Shown: one piece after another, positions 1 to 8,533 of the stretch
Position numbering within the stretch: position 1 is the stretch's first letter
Layout: the number at the start of each line of letters is the position of its first letter
Source: Acidiphilium sp. C61
GTDB taxonomy: Bacteria > Pseudomonadota > Alphaproteobacteria > Acetobacterales > Acetobacteraceae
Assembly: GCF_902712915.1 (NCBI RefSeq)
Contig: NZ_CACTIA010000005.1
Location: 1,240,001 to 1,304,000 of the forward strand
Length of the DNA stretch: 64,000 nucleotides
Reading direction: 5' to 3'
Translations under genes and position numbers: made by a program
Notes under the pieces: generated by a model
Databases searched by the model: none
What the model saw: the letters and a program-made list of their open reading frames with translations, nothing else
Told to the model about the DNA's origin: nothing

Positions 1-962
1 CCGAGGGCGCGTGCGGCGGTGCGGTGGCCGGCTTCGGCCGCGGCGTGGAACCAGATCGCGGCTTCGGCGTAGTTCGGCGGCAGATCTCCGCCGCGGGCGT
101 AGAGGTCGCCGACGAGGGCGGCGGCTTCCGGATCGCCGGCAACGGCGGCCCGACGCAGCCAGGACTCCCCCTCGACAGGGTCCGGCGCGCAGCCCTGCCC
201 GGACAGCAGCATCACACCCAGCTTCGCCTGCGCGTTGCGGATGCCGTGGATCGCCGCCTTGCGGTAGTGGGCCAGGGCGCGTGGCAGATCGGGCAGGATG
301 CCGACCGCCTGCTCGTTGATGACACCGAGCAGGAAATGCGCGCTGGGCAGCCCCGCATCGGCGGCACGCTCGATCGGCCGGATCGCCTCGACCGTCTTTT
401 CCGCCGTATCCGCGCGGTTCATCAGCAGCATGCCATAGCCGAGATGGCCGGATGGCCAGTCCTGCGCCGCGGATTTGCCATACCATTCGAGGGCGGCGTC
501 CCGGTCGAGAATGCCATCGGGGCCGTTGGCCAGGATGAAGCCGAGGAGCGACTGGCCGTCGGCGGAGCCAGCCTCGGCCGCCTTGCGGGCCCAGACGAGT
601 GCCGCCGGATAATCCGCAGCGGCGGTGTCCGTCGTCCAGTGATCGTCGGGGAACAGGCCGACGCCGGAAGCAGGCGCCGAAACGCCAATCAGATACAGGC
701 TGGCAAGACGGCACATGCTCGGAACATGCCCGGCCTCGGCGGCGGCAAGAAACCAGCGCGCGGCCTCGCCGGGGTTGCGGGGAAACAGGGTGCCGGCGAG
801 ATAGGCGTGAGCCACCTCGTGCTGCGCCTCGACAAGGCCGGCAGCTGCGGCTGCGCTGAGGAGCCGCGCAGCTCGGACGCTCTGCCCGCCGGCAGCCAGC
901 CGGCGCGCCCGCCGCAGCGCGCGGGCCGGCGAGCGGGACACAAGGTGGTCGATGAGCTTCAT
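1..962 (-). CDS. Sel1-repeat (SLR) protein, C-terminus beyond the window
   Basis: Reading the minus strand from an ATG at 962 gives an uninterrupted frame to the window edge, so the C-terminus is missing. The protein is a chain of about 36-residue helical repeats of the Sel1/TPR-like type, each with the pattern A..W...AA..G...A...LG (for example AAIWFHAAAEAGH near the edge). No signal peptide is visible; the N-terminus is short and basic. Sel1 repeats are protein-interaction scaffolds in known families. The gene starts 14 bp before the stop of the HlyD-type adaptor gene, so it is probably the third gene of the secretion operon. A role as chaperone, regulator or accessory of the exporter is inference only. 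Confidence 0.85.
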   Translation of the reverse strand, partial: MKLIDHLVSRSPARALRRARRLAAGGQSVRAARLLSAAAAAGLVEAQHEVAHAYLAGTLFPRNPGEAARWFLAAAEAGHVPSMCRLASLYLIGVSAPASGVGLFPDDHWTTDTAAADYPAALVWARKAAEAGSADGQSLLGFILANGPDGILDRDAALEWYGKSAAQDWPSGHLGYGMLLMNRADTAEKTVEAIRPIERAADAGLPSAHFLLGVINEQAVGILPDLPRALAHYRKAAIHGIRNAQAKLGVMLLSGQGCAPDPVEGESWLRRAAVAGDPEAAALVGDLYARGGDLPPNYAEAAIWFHAAAEAGHRTAARAL

Positions 963-975
963 CGCCGCAACGGCC

Positions 976-2406
976 TCACGGTTCGCGCATGCTGTCGGTT
1001 GCGACGGGAAGCAGCTTGGTCAGGAAATATGACAGGACGGTGCGTTTGCCGGTCTTGATGTCGGCGGTGATCGGCATCCCGGGGGTCAGCCGCAAGCCAG
1101 ACGGAACACCATGCAGCTTGAGCCGGTCGATCGAGATGCGGGCCTTGTAGTAGAGAACATGTGGCCGGTTGGGCAGAGGCGAGGTGCCTTCGGCGGGGAG
1201 CTGCTCGGGGCTGAAACTGTCCGCACTGACCGAACGCAGCGTACCAACGGCAGTGCCGTAGCGCAGATAATTGAAGGTGGCGAATTTCACCGTGACCGGA
1301 TCGCCGACATGAACATGGCCGGATTCCGTGCCGCTGATATCGGCCTCGACTTCCAGCGGTGCATCCATCGGAACCAGGGTGATGAACTTTCCGCCGGATG
1401 GCAGCACGGAGCCGACCGAAACACCGGCGATGGTCAGCACCACCGCGGCGCGCGGCGCGCGCATCACCACCAGCTGGCTTTGCAGCCGGGCCTTCGCGAG
1501 GTCCTGCTGGGCAGCAATCAGTTTGCTCGACGTCTCGACGAGTTTCTGCTCGACATCGGCAGCCCATTTCTTCTCATACGCATCGCGCTCGGCCTGCTGG
1601 GCGGCGAGGTCACGCTCGCCGGCGGCCGCGGTGGCAACGGCGCCGGACAGCGAATTCGATACGGAAAGCCGGTCGTTCATCGCCAGCAGCGAGTTGAGCT
1701 TGCTGCCGACCTGCATGTGCTGGAGCTGGTTACGCATATGCTCGACATCGGTCGCGACGCCAACCTGCTGGCGATAGATGTGGGCCGCCTGCTCGTTCTT
1801 GGCGACGACCATGCGCAGCTCGGCGATCTTCTGGTTGAAATTCTCGATCGTGTAGGTGCGCTCGGCCTTGCGGCTCGCAAAGATCGCCGCCTGCAGCCGC
1901 TGGGGCGCGTCGGGATGCGCGGGGGCGTAGGTGGTGCCACTGGCTTCGGCGGCAAGGCGGTCGCGCTGGGCGGACAGCTGCACGACCTCCGCGTTGAGGG
2001 CCCGGAAATTCGCCCGGGCGAAGGTGGGGTTCAGCGTTGCAAGGATCTGCCCCTTGTGGACGATCTCGCCCTCATGGACATCGATCGACTGGACGATCGA
2101 GGTGCCGAAGGGTTGCAGCAGGATATTGGGGGAGGTGGAGACGAGTCGGCCGGGCGCCGCCACCACCTTGGGAATGCGGACCACGGCCGAAACCACCAGC
2201 ATTGTTGCGACAAGCAGCGTGACAATGAGCATGGTCTGGCGCGCCACCGGCGTGACCGGCGAGGCAACGATTGCGGCCGTGGGCGACTGGAATTCCAGAA
2301 GCGGCATCGGCATGTCCGCCAGTGCGGCCGAATCGGCCAGAGCGAGATTGCCGCCGGCAGGCGGCCGGCGCTCACGCCCCTTGGGCGAGGGTCGGGGTTG
2401 GCGCAT
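976..2406 (-). CDS. HlyD-family membrane fusion protein (type I secretion)
   Basis: 476 aa. A cytoplasmic N-terminus of about 57 residues leads to one membrane segment (about 58-77, LIVTLLVATMLVVSAVV). A biotinyl-lipoyl-like half domain follows (about 95-130, motif VHEGEIVHKGQILATLNPTF), then a long alpha-helical coiled-coil region to about 320 and a beta-barrel C-terminus. This is the architecture of HlyD/PrtE adaptors that link an inner-membrane ABC exporter to a TolC-like outer channel. The ATG has a near-perfect Shine-Dalgarno (AAGGAGGT, 4 bp upstream) although it lies 35 bp inside the end of the ABC gene, which indicates translational coupling. No TolC homologue is visible nearby. Confidence 0.93.
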   Translation of the reverse strand: MRQPRPSPKGRERRPPAGGNLALADSAALADMPMPLLEFQSPTAAIVASPVTPVARQTMLIVTLLVATMLVVSAVVRIPKVVAAPGRLVSTSPNILLQPFGTSIVQSIDVHEGEIVHKGQILATLNPTFARANFRALNAEVVQLSAQRDRLAAEASGTTYAPAHPDAPQRLQAAIFASRKAERTYTIENFNQKIAELRMVVAKNEQAAHIYRQQVGVATDVEHMRNQLQHMQVGSKLNSLLAMNDRLSVSNSLSGAVATAAAGERDLAAQQAERDAYEKKWAADVEQKLVETSSKLIAAQQDLAKARLQSQLVVMRAPRAAVVLTIAGVSVGSVLPSGGKFITLVPMDAPLEVEADISGTESGHVHVGDPVTVKFATFNYLRYGTAVGTLRSVSADSFSPEQLPAEGTSPLPNRPHVLYYKARISIDRLKLHGVPSGLRLTPGMPITADIKTGKRTVLSYFLTKLLPVATDSMREP

Positions 2407-4603
2407 GGCGACCTCCTTCGGGATTCATGTGACGGTTTTGCTGCAGCCAGAGATGGCGGTAGATGTCGCAGCGCTCGATGAGGTCGCCATGCCGGCCGAT
2501 ATCGACAACCCGGCCGGCATCCATCACCAGGATCTTGTCGCAGTCGACCAGAGAGGCGAGGCGATGGGAGACGATCACCATCGTCCGGCCACGGGCGATG
2601 CGCAGCAGGTTGGCATTGATGAGCGCCTCGCTCTCGGGATCGAGCGCGCTGGTCGCCTCGTCGAGGATCAGCAGGCGTGGATCGGCGACGAGCGCGCGGG
2701 CCACCGCCAGGCGCTGCTTCTGCCCGCCTGAAAGGTTGGGAGACCCTTCTTCGACAAAGGTTTCGTAGCCCTGCGGCAGACGCTCGATGAATTCCTCGGC
2801 GCCGGCAAGGCGGGCGGCGCGGATCGCGTCCTCGAACGTGAGGCCGGGGCGGCCGGCAATGATATTGTCGCGCACCGAGCCGCGGAACAGGAAATTGTCT
2901 TGCAGGACAACACCGAAACTCTTGCGCAGGTGACGGAGATTGATCTCGCGCAGTTCGGTATTGTCGATCTTCACCGCCCCCTGATAGTCGCGGTTGATCC
3001 CCTGGAGCAGGCGGGTGATCGTGGATTTGCCTGAGCCGGAACGGCCGACGATGCCGAGCATGGTGCCCTCAGGCACCGCGAAACTGACTTTGTTCAGCGC
3101 CGGTGTCTTGGCACCTTCATAGGTGAACGTCACATCCTCGAACGCGATGGCGCCGCGAAAGGCGGGACGCAGGCCGGTGTTCATTGCGCGGCGTTCGGTC
3201 GGTCGGTTGAGCACCTCGCCGACGATGGCAAAGGCGGCGCGGGCTTCCTGCGCATCCTGCACAAGACGGGCGAAAGACACCAGCGGACCCGCAACGCGCC
3301 CGCCAAGGAGCATGAACCCGACTAGCGATCCGGCGGCGAGCGGGTTCTGCGAGGTGAGCGCGACATAGCCGCCCAGCAGCAGAACGCCGGTCGTGGCATA
3401 GCGGTCGAACGGCAGGGAAAGCACCTGCGGCCAGGCAGAGAGTTGCCCCATTCCCAGGTTCAGCCGGCTGGTGAGCGCGACGCGGCCATCCCAATCATCC
3501 GCGCGGACCTTTTCGAGCGCCAGCGATTTCACCGTCCGCACACCGTAGAGGCTCTCGACGAGAACCGCGCCCTTTGCGCTCTCGGCCTCGATGATGCGCC
3601 CGGTCAGGCGGGCGATCGCGGGGAGGAAGGCGGTGATGATGATGGCGATGATTGCCGAGGCGATCAAAACCGTCCAGGCGAGGAAGGCATTGAGGTAGAA
3701 CAGGATCGGCAGGACCAGCGCGATCATGAATATGTTGATGAACGTCGTCAGCAGGCGGCCGGTGATGAAGTCGCGCACACGGTAGATCTGGGAAACCTTG
3801 TAGGCGATCTGACCCGCCTGGTTGCGCTCGAAGAATTCGATCGGGATTGTCATCAGCCGGTCGAAGATCATCAGGTTCAGCCGGGCATCGATCCTGGTCG
3901 AAAGCGTGACCAGCATCATCTGCCGGCCCCAGGTTAGCAGCGCTTCCCACAGGACGCTGACGCCGAAGATGATCGACATCAGCGCCAGCGTGTTCATCGC
4001 GTGGTATTCGATGACGCTGTTGAGCACGACCATGACGAGAAGCGCCGGAATGATCTGCAGGATCGTCAGGGTGATGGAACTCACTGCGATGTCGCGCAGG
4101 AGGCGCTTCTCGTGCCAGACCATCCGGAACAGCAGGGAAAAGTTGAAGACCGGATCAGCGTCTTCTTCGGCGCGCTCGCCACGGATCAGCAGCACCGCAC
4201 CGTCCCAGATCTGAGCAAGCTGCAACTCGTCGATCGGGACCGGCGCCGCTCCCTGCGGGGCTCGAGGGTCACGCAGGAGGACAACGGCACGCTCGCGGTC
4301 GCTGGCGATCATCAGCGCGGCGCCGCCATCCTTCATCAGGAGGATTACAGGAGCGGTCGTGTCGGTCTTGAGGAGTTGGCGGAAACCGACCCGTATGGCC
4401 CGGGCCCAGAGCCCGGCTTCGCGCGCCCATTCGACAAGGGCGGGAGACCCGGGTGCGGCGGCGGGGTCCGCGTCCTTGCGCAGCAGTTCAGGGTCGAGAT
4501 CGACCCCGTGAAAGCGCGCCGCCGCCCTGACCGCGAGGATACGGACGTGAGGAATCACGCCGCTCTGCGGCGCAGCGTCGATCGGCTCGCTGGTATCGTG
4601 CAT
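2372..4603 (-). CDS. HlyB-type ABC exporter with C39-like N-terminal domain
   Basis: 743 aa from the ATG at 4603; an upstream in-frame start would add 41 unlikely residues. Residues about 10-135 resemble a C39 peptidase fold, but the catalytic Cys region is replaced (VRAAARFHG), as in the C39-like domain of HlyB that docks unprocessed RTX substrates. About 165-460 is a six-helix ABC transmembrane domain. The nucleotide-binding domain has Walker A GRSGSGKS (520-527), signature LSGGQ (624-628), Walker B LLILDE (644-649) and a switch His near 680. With the overlapping HlyD gene it forms an inner-membrane type I secretion complex. No RTX-type substrate gene lies in the window. Confidence 0.93.
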   Translation of the reverse strand: MHDTSEPIDAAPQSGVIPHVRILAVRAAARFHGVDLDPELLRKDADPAAAPGSPALVEWAREAGLWARAIRVGFRQLLKTDTTAPVILLMKDGGAALMIASDRERAVVLLRDPRAPQGAAPVPIDELQLAQIWDGAVLLIRGERAEEDADPVFNFSLLFRMVWHEKRLLRDIAVSSITLTILQIIPALLVMVVLNSVIEYHAMNTLALMSIIFGVSVLWEALLTWGRQMMLVTLSTRIDARLNLMIFDRLMTIPIEFFERNQAGQIAYKVSQIYRVRDFITGRLLTTFINIFMIALVLPILFYLNAFLAWTVLIASAIIAIIITAFLPAIARLTGRIIEAESAKGAVLVESLYGVRTVKSLALEKVRADDWDGRVALTSRLNLGMGQLSAWPQVLSLPFDRYATTGVLLLGGYVALTSQNPLAAGSLVGFMLLGGRVAGPLVSFARLVQDAQEARAAFAIVGEVLNRPTERRAMNTGLRPAFRGAIAFEDVTFTYEGAKTPALNKVSFAVPEGTMLGIVGRSGSGKSTITRLLQGINRDYQGAVKIDNTELREINLRHLRKSFGVVLQDNFLFRGSVRDNIIAGRPGLTFEDAIRAARLAGAEEFIERLPQGYETFVEEGSPNLSGGQKQRLAVARALVADPRLLILDEATSALDPESEALINANLLRIARGRTMVIVSHRLASLVDCDKILVMDAGRVVDIGRHGDLIERCDIYRHLWLQQNRHMNPEGGRHAPTPTLAQGA

Positions 4604-4856
4604 CAGACAAGTTCTTTCCCCGTTGCGATGGATCTTTCGCCCGGGGCGTACGTGCCGGTCTGCTGCGCCGATAAAAGACGCCGCGGGGTGCAAAAAACGC
4701 ACCCGGTTACGAAATAAAATATCCAATCAAACATCTAACGATTGTCTACCACAAAATCTGATCATTTGCCATAGATCGTTCTCTCCGGTGAACGGGTCTT
4801 GCGTTTCCGAACCGGCGGTGCTGGATCAGGGACCGACCTGCCAAGGAATCGCGCCG
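4604..4856. promoter_or_regulatory. Divergent intergenic region with AT-rich core
   Basis: This 253-bp gap separates the divergent exporter operon (minus) and the GNAT gene (plus). Bases about 4705-4785 are strikingly AT-rich for this GC-rich sequence, so promoters for one or both directions probably lie here; I could not fix a convincing -35/-10 pair. A short inverted repeat (GGGTGC at 4686-4691, GCACCC at 4699-4704, A-rich loop) sits in the presumed 5' leader of the exporter mRNA. Confidence 0.45.
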
Positions 4857-5360
4857 ATGGATATCCGCCCCGCCACGCTGGAAGACCTGCCCGCCTGCCA
4901 GGCGATATACGCCCACCATGTGCTGGAAGGGACCGGCACGTTCGACGAGGTGCCGCCTGCGCTCGAAGCGGTGACAGCACGGCACCGCGAGATCACCGGC
5001 AGGGGGCGAAGCTGGGTGGTCGCCACGGATGCGACGGGCATTCTCGGATATGCCTATTTCGACCAGTATCGCGACCGCTCGGCCTATCGGTTCACGGCCG
5101 AGGACAGTGTCTACGTCCGCGAGGATGTCAGGGGCCAGGGCGTGGGCAAGGCGCTGGTGGCACGGTTGCTCGATGAAGCGCGCGAAGCAGGGTTCCGGCA
5201 GATGCTTGCAGTGATCGGAGATTCCGACAATGTCGGCTCGATCGGCGTGCATGCGAGTCTCGGCTTCCAGCGCGTCGGCACGCTCCGCGATGTGGGGTTC
5301 AAGTTCGGCCGCTGGATCGACGTGGTTCTGATGCAACGGCATCTCGTCGGTCCTGGCTAG
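4857..5360 (+). CDS. GNAT N-acetyltransferase, phosphinothricin/methionine-sulfone acetyltransferase type
   Basis: 167 aa from the ATG at 4857 (MDIRPATLEDLPACQAIY). The acetyl-CoA loop is VRGQGVGKAL (91-100). The length, the TGTFDEVPP segment near residue 26 and the C-terminal GFKFGRWIDVVLMQR are typical of the Pat/Bar/MddA/YncA branch. That branch acetylates the alpha-amino group of phosphinothricin, methionine sulfoximine or methionine sulfone. The exact substrate cannot be read from sequence. The gene stands alone. Its TAG stop is formed by the first bases of the palindromic element that follows. Confidence 0.9.
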   Translation: MDIRPATLEDLPACQAIYAHHVLEGTGTFDEVPPALEAVTARHREITGRGRSWVVATDATGILGYAYFDQYRDRSAYRFTAEDSVYVREDVRGQGVGKALVARLLDEAREAGFRQMLAVIGDSDNVGSIGVHASLGFQRVGTLRDVGFKFGRWIDVVLMQRHLVGPG

Positions 5361-5466
5361 AGCATCATCCGATCGGATGGAGCCATCTGATCGGATAAAG
5401 GTGCTCTGTTTATCAATAGGATAGAGCACGACACCCGATCCAATCTGATCGAATGTCGTGCTCCAG
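5357..5466 (+). repeat. CTAG palindromic element, copy a (full length)
   Basis: Hairpin 1 (starting CTAGAGCATC, closing GGTGCTCT), linker GTTTATCAATAGGAT, hairpin 2 (AGAGCACG to CGTGCTC). The first CTAG supplies the TAG stop of the acetyltransferase gene. The right end is CCAG rather than CTAG. It probably acts as the 3' end of that transcript, and perhaps of motA from the other side. Confidence 0.9.
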
Positions 5467-5490
5467 GATCAGTGATTGCTCCCGTGACGA

Positions 5491-6360
5491 TCAGGTTGCG
5501 ATCTTGAGGGATTCGATCGACTCCTCAAGCTCACTGAATGTCGGCATCAGGGGGTTCGGTACCATTTTCCGGCCAACCTCGACGCTGACCTGTGGCGCGT
5601 TGCCGTGCAGATGGGCAACCAGAACCGCGCGTATCACCTCGAGATAGCGAGCTTCCTCCTCGACCACGCCACGCAGCCGCGTGGAGAGCGGCCCAACCAC
5701 GCCATAGGCCAGCAGCACACCCAGAAACGTGCCTGTCAGGGCATCGCCGATCATCTCGCCGAGCACGGCGGGTGGCTTGCTGATGTCGGCCATGGTCTTG
5801 ATCACGCCGAGAACGGCGGCGACAATGCCAAGCGCGGGCAGGCCGTCCGCCATGTTCTGCAACGAATGCGCGCCGTGCAGTTCCTCGGCGAGGGTCTTGC
5901 GCAGTTCACGGGCCATCACGTCCTCGATCTGGTGCGGATCGTCAGCATTCATGCCAACCATCCGCAAATAATCGCAGATGATGCCTGTAGCTTCGTGATT
6001 TTTCAGGATCGTGGGGAAATGCTTGAAGACCGGACTTTCATCTGGACGCTCGATATGCGGCTCCAGCGCCATTGCGCCGCGTGTCGCCGCGAGGCGAACA
6101 AGGTAGAACAGCAGGCACAGCAGATCGGTATAGTCGTTCTTCTTGAAGGCGCTGCCGCGCAACACCTTCTTCAAGCCAACCAGCGTGTGTTTGATGTTGT
6201 GCATCGAGTTGCTGGCTACAAACGTGCCGATTGCAGCGCCGCCGATCGTGATGAGTTCGAAGGGCATCGACTTGAGCAGCGGGACGATGGCCCCGCCAGT
6301 TACGATGAAGACTCCAAACACACAGACGAGCAGGAACGCAACGCCTCCCAGAGTGAGCAT
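5491..6360 (-). CDS. motA: Flagellar motor stator protein MotA
   Basis: 289 aa. There are four membrane segments at about 2-22, 31-50, 170-190 and 205-225, with a cytoplasmic loop of about 120 residues between the second and third. Conserved prolines P175 (in ADGLPALGIV) and P223 match the functional prolines of MotA, and charged loop residues near R89 and E100 match the rotor-contact region. MotA forms the proton channel with MotB in the inner membrane. motB lies just upstream (start of motA 39 bp after the motB stop), so the two are co-transcribed. No other flagellar gene is in the window. Confidence 0.97.
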   Translation of the reverse strand: MLTLGGVAFLLVCVFGVFIVTGGAIVPLLKSMPFELITIGGAAIGTFVASNSMHNIKHTLVGLKKVLRGSAFKKNDYTDLLCLLFYLVRLAATRGAMALEPHIERPDESPVFKHFPTILKNHEATGIICDYLRMVGMNADDPHQIEDVMARELRKTLAEELHGAHSLQNMADGLPALGIVAAVLGVIKTMADISKPPAVLGEMIGDALTGTFLGVLLAYGVVGPLSTRLRGVVEEEARYLEVIRAVLVAHLHGNAPQVSVEVGRKMVPNPLMPTFSELEESIESLKIAT

Positions 6361-6399
6361 AAATCACCGAAATTCCAGAATATTGCTTCTCCGGTCGGG

Positions 6400-7482
6400 T
6401 CATGGCGCCGCGGCACCAGCTGTTTTGACCCCTTGAGGCAGTGCCGGACGCACCACCAGTATCCCCACCCGCCGATTGGCAGCCGCCATAGGGTCGGATG
6501 AGATGAGCAGCTTATGGTCGGCATAGCCGCTCACGCGCGCGATCAGCCGCTTCGGAAAACCGGCCTTGACGAGAACCTGCCGCGTCGCGTTGGCACGCTC
6601 GACAGAGAGATCCCAGTTGTCTTTCGGACCGGCAACGTACGGTCTCGCATCGGTATAGCCGGCGATGCGGATGTTATCGCCAAGGCCACTCAGGATCGGT
6701 GCGATCTTGGTGAGCAGTCGAAGTGTCATGGGGTTGGGTTGAGACGAACCCAACGCGAACATCGGCCGCTTGTGCGCGTCCATGATCTGGATGCGCAGGC
6801 CTTCCGGCGTGACGGTGACGCTGATCTGTTTGGACAGCGAGGCAAGATTGGGATCCTGCGCCACAATATTCTTGATCTCGGTGCCGGCGATTTTCAGCTT
6901 GGCGATCCCGAGATTGCCGGGCGCAACCCCGCCGAACGCGCCCTGCATGGCAGAGCCGGCCGAGCCGGCCGGCTGCGGCTTCTGCAAGACAGTTGCGGGA
7001 GGGGACGTGGATGACGATGCCGCGCTGTCGGCTCGGGGCTGATGGCCGGAACCCGGCGAGGTATTCACCATGTCTTTCCCGGTCGGATGATCGGGACGGA
7101 TTTGACGGCCCTGCGGGGTGTGCGGCACCCGATAGGAGACTGGATTGTGCCCGACGGTCACACGCACCGCACCGAGATCGGATGCGAGCGACCCCTTGTC
7201 GAACGGAGTCTTGCCGCCAAAGGGCTTGCCCTCGCCGGAAGCACCGCGATTGAGCACGTTGGCCTGGCTGAAATAGTCGGCAAGGCCAATGCGCTGCGCC
7301 TTGGTGGTGGCGCTGATCAGCCACATCAGCAGGAAGAATGCCATCATGGCCGTCACGAAGTCGGCATACGCGATCTTCCAGGCCCCGCCGTGATGGCCGG
7401 CCTCAATGATCTCTTCGCGACGGATGACCAGGTTGACCGCCTGATCGCCACCCTTGCCGCCTTTCTTCTTGCGCTGCGCCAT
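6400..7482 (-). CDS. motB: Flagellar motor stator protein MotB
   Basis: 360 aa from the ATG at 7482, which has TTGGAG upstream; a longer frame would run into the dehydratase gene. A basic N-terminus precedes the single membrane helix, which carries the proton-binding aspartate (D41, AYADFVTAMMAFFLLMWL). About residues 75-210 form a low-complexity Gly/Ser/Pro-rich linker, longer than in enteric MotB. An OmpA-like peptidoglycan-binding domain follows (IRIAGYTDARPY, WDLSVERAN). It anchors the stator to peptidoglycan and pairs with MotA downstream. Confidence 0.96.
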   Translation of the reverse strand: MAQRKKKGGKGGDQAVNLVIRREEIIEAGHHGGAWKIAYADFVTAMMAFFLLMWLISATTKAQRIGLADYFSQANVLNRGASGEGKPFGGKTPFDKGSLASDLGAVRVTVGHNPVSYRVPHTPQGRQIRPDHPTGKDMVNTSPGSGHQPRADSAASSSTSPPATVLQKPQPAGSAGSAMQGAFGGVAPGNLGIAKLKIAGTEIKNIVAQDPNLASLSKQISVTVTPEGLRIQIMDAHKRPMFALGSSQPNPMTLRLLTKIAPILSGLGDNIRIAGYTDARPYVAGPKDNWDLSVERANATRQVLVKAGFPKRLIARVSGYADHKLLISSDPMAAANRRVGILVVRPALPQGVKTAGAAAP

Positions 7483-7549
7483 GAACTCCAAGCTGCCTTT
7501 CGGAGCCGGAGTATCGGGGGTAGGGGTTAAAAAAGCCTGAATCAGACCG

Positions 7550-8533
7550 TCAGGAGGTGACTCCAAGGACGCGGGTCAGAAGTTCCGGATCGGCGTTTCC
7601 GCCCGACAGCACAACACCGACCGACAATCCCTCGAGCGGCAGCGCCTCGGATAACACCGCCGCCAGCGCCACGGCGCCGCCGGGCTCGACCACCAGCTTG
7701 AGATGGCGCAGCGCGAAGCTCATGGCGGAAAGCACTTGCGACTCGCTGACCGCGAGGGCACCGGCAAGGCGCGGCGCGTTGAGCTCGAATGTCAGTTCGC
7801 CGGGGGTCATCGCCATCAGCGCGTCGCAGAGCGCGGAGCCCGTGCCATCATTCGCAAGCCGCACGCCGGCGGCGAGCGAACGGCCGGTATCGTCCCACCC
7901 CTCGGGCTCGACGGCAATCAGCCGGGTCTCAGGCGAGGCGTGTTCGAGAGCGAGGGCGCAGCCGGCAGTCAGGCCGCCGCCGCCGGTGCAGACGAAGACG
8001 AGATCGAGCGCAGCACCCGCCGCCCGCGCATCCTCCACCAGTTCGAGCGCGAGCGTGCCCTGCCCCGCGATCACGTCAGGATGGTCGAAAGGCGGGATCA
8101 GCGCGGCACCGGTGCGCGCGGCGATCGTGGCGGAGATTGCGACGCGGTCTTCGGTGCGGCGGTCGTACTGGACGATTTCGGCGCCCCAGGCGGCGGTCGA
8201 CTCGCGCTTGATGGCAGGCGCGTCGCGCGGCATCACGATCGTCGCCGGAATTCCGAGAGCCGCCGCAGCGCAAGCCACCGCCTGGCCATGATTGCCCGAG
8301 GAATAGGCGACGACGCCTGCTTCACGCGCCGCGGGGGCAAGCCTCAGGATGGCGTTTGTCGCGCCGCGCAGCTTGAAGCTGCCGGTGCGCTGCAGCGGTT
8401 CGGCCTTGATGAAGACCTCCGCGTCGGTCCGGTCGTCGAGCGCGGGAGAGCGCAGCGTCGGGGTACGGACGATATGCGGGGCGATCAGGGCGCGGGCGGC
8501 GAGAACATCCTCGGCGGTGGGCTGGCGGGTCAT
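7550..8533 (-). CDS. Threonine/serine dehydratase-like PLP enzyme
   Basis: 327 aa, fold-type II PLP enzyme. The Schiff-base lysine is K54 in GSFKLRGATNA, the substrate loop is SSGNHGQ (78-84) and the phosphate-binding glycine loop is CTGGGGLTAG (182-191). There is no C-terminal ACT domain, so it resembles catabolic threonine dehydratase, threo-3-hydroxyaspartate ammonia-lyase or serine racemase more than biosynthetic IlvA. The specific substrate is uncertain. Its ATG overlaps the stop of the upstream glycosyltransferase gene by 4 bp (ATGA), implying translational coupling, an odd pairing for an amino-acid lyase. Confidence 0.93.
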   Translation of the reverse strand: MTRQPTAEDVLAARALIAPHIVRTPTLRSPALDDRTDAEVFIKAEPLQRTGSFKLRGATNAILRLAPAAREAGVVAYSSGNHGQAVACAAAALGIPATIVMPRDAPAIKRESTAAWGAEIVQYDRRTEDRVAISATIAARTGAALIPPFDHPDVIAGQGTLALELVEDARAAGAALDLVFVCTGGGGLTAGCALALEHASPETRLIAVEPEGWDDTGRSLAAGVRLANDGTGSALCDALMAMTPGELTFELNAPRLAGALAVSESQVLSAMSFALRHLKLVVEPGGAVALAAVLSEALPLEGLSVGVVLSGGNADPELLTRVLGVTS

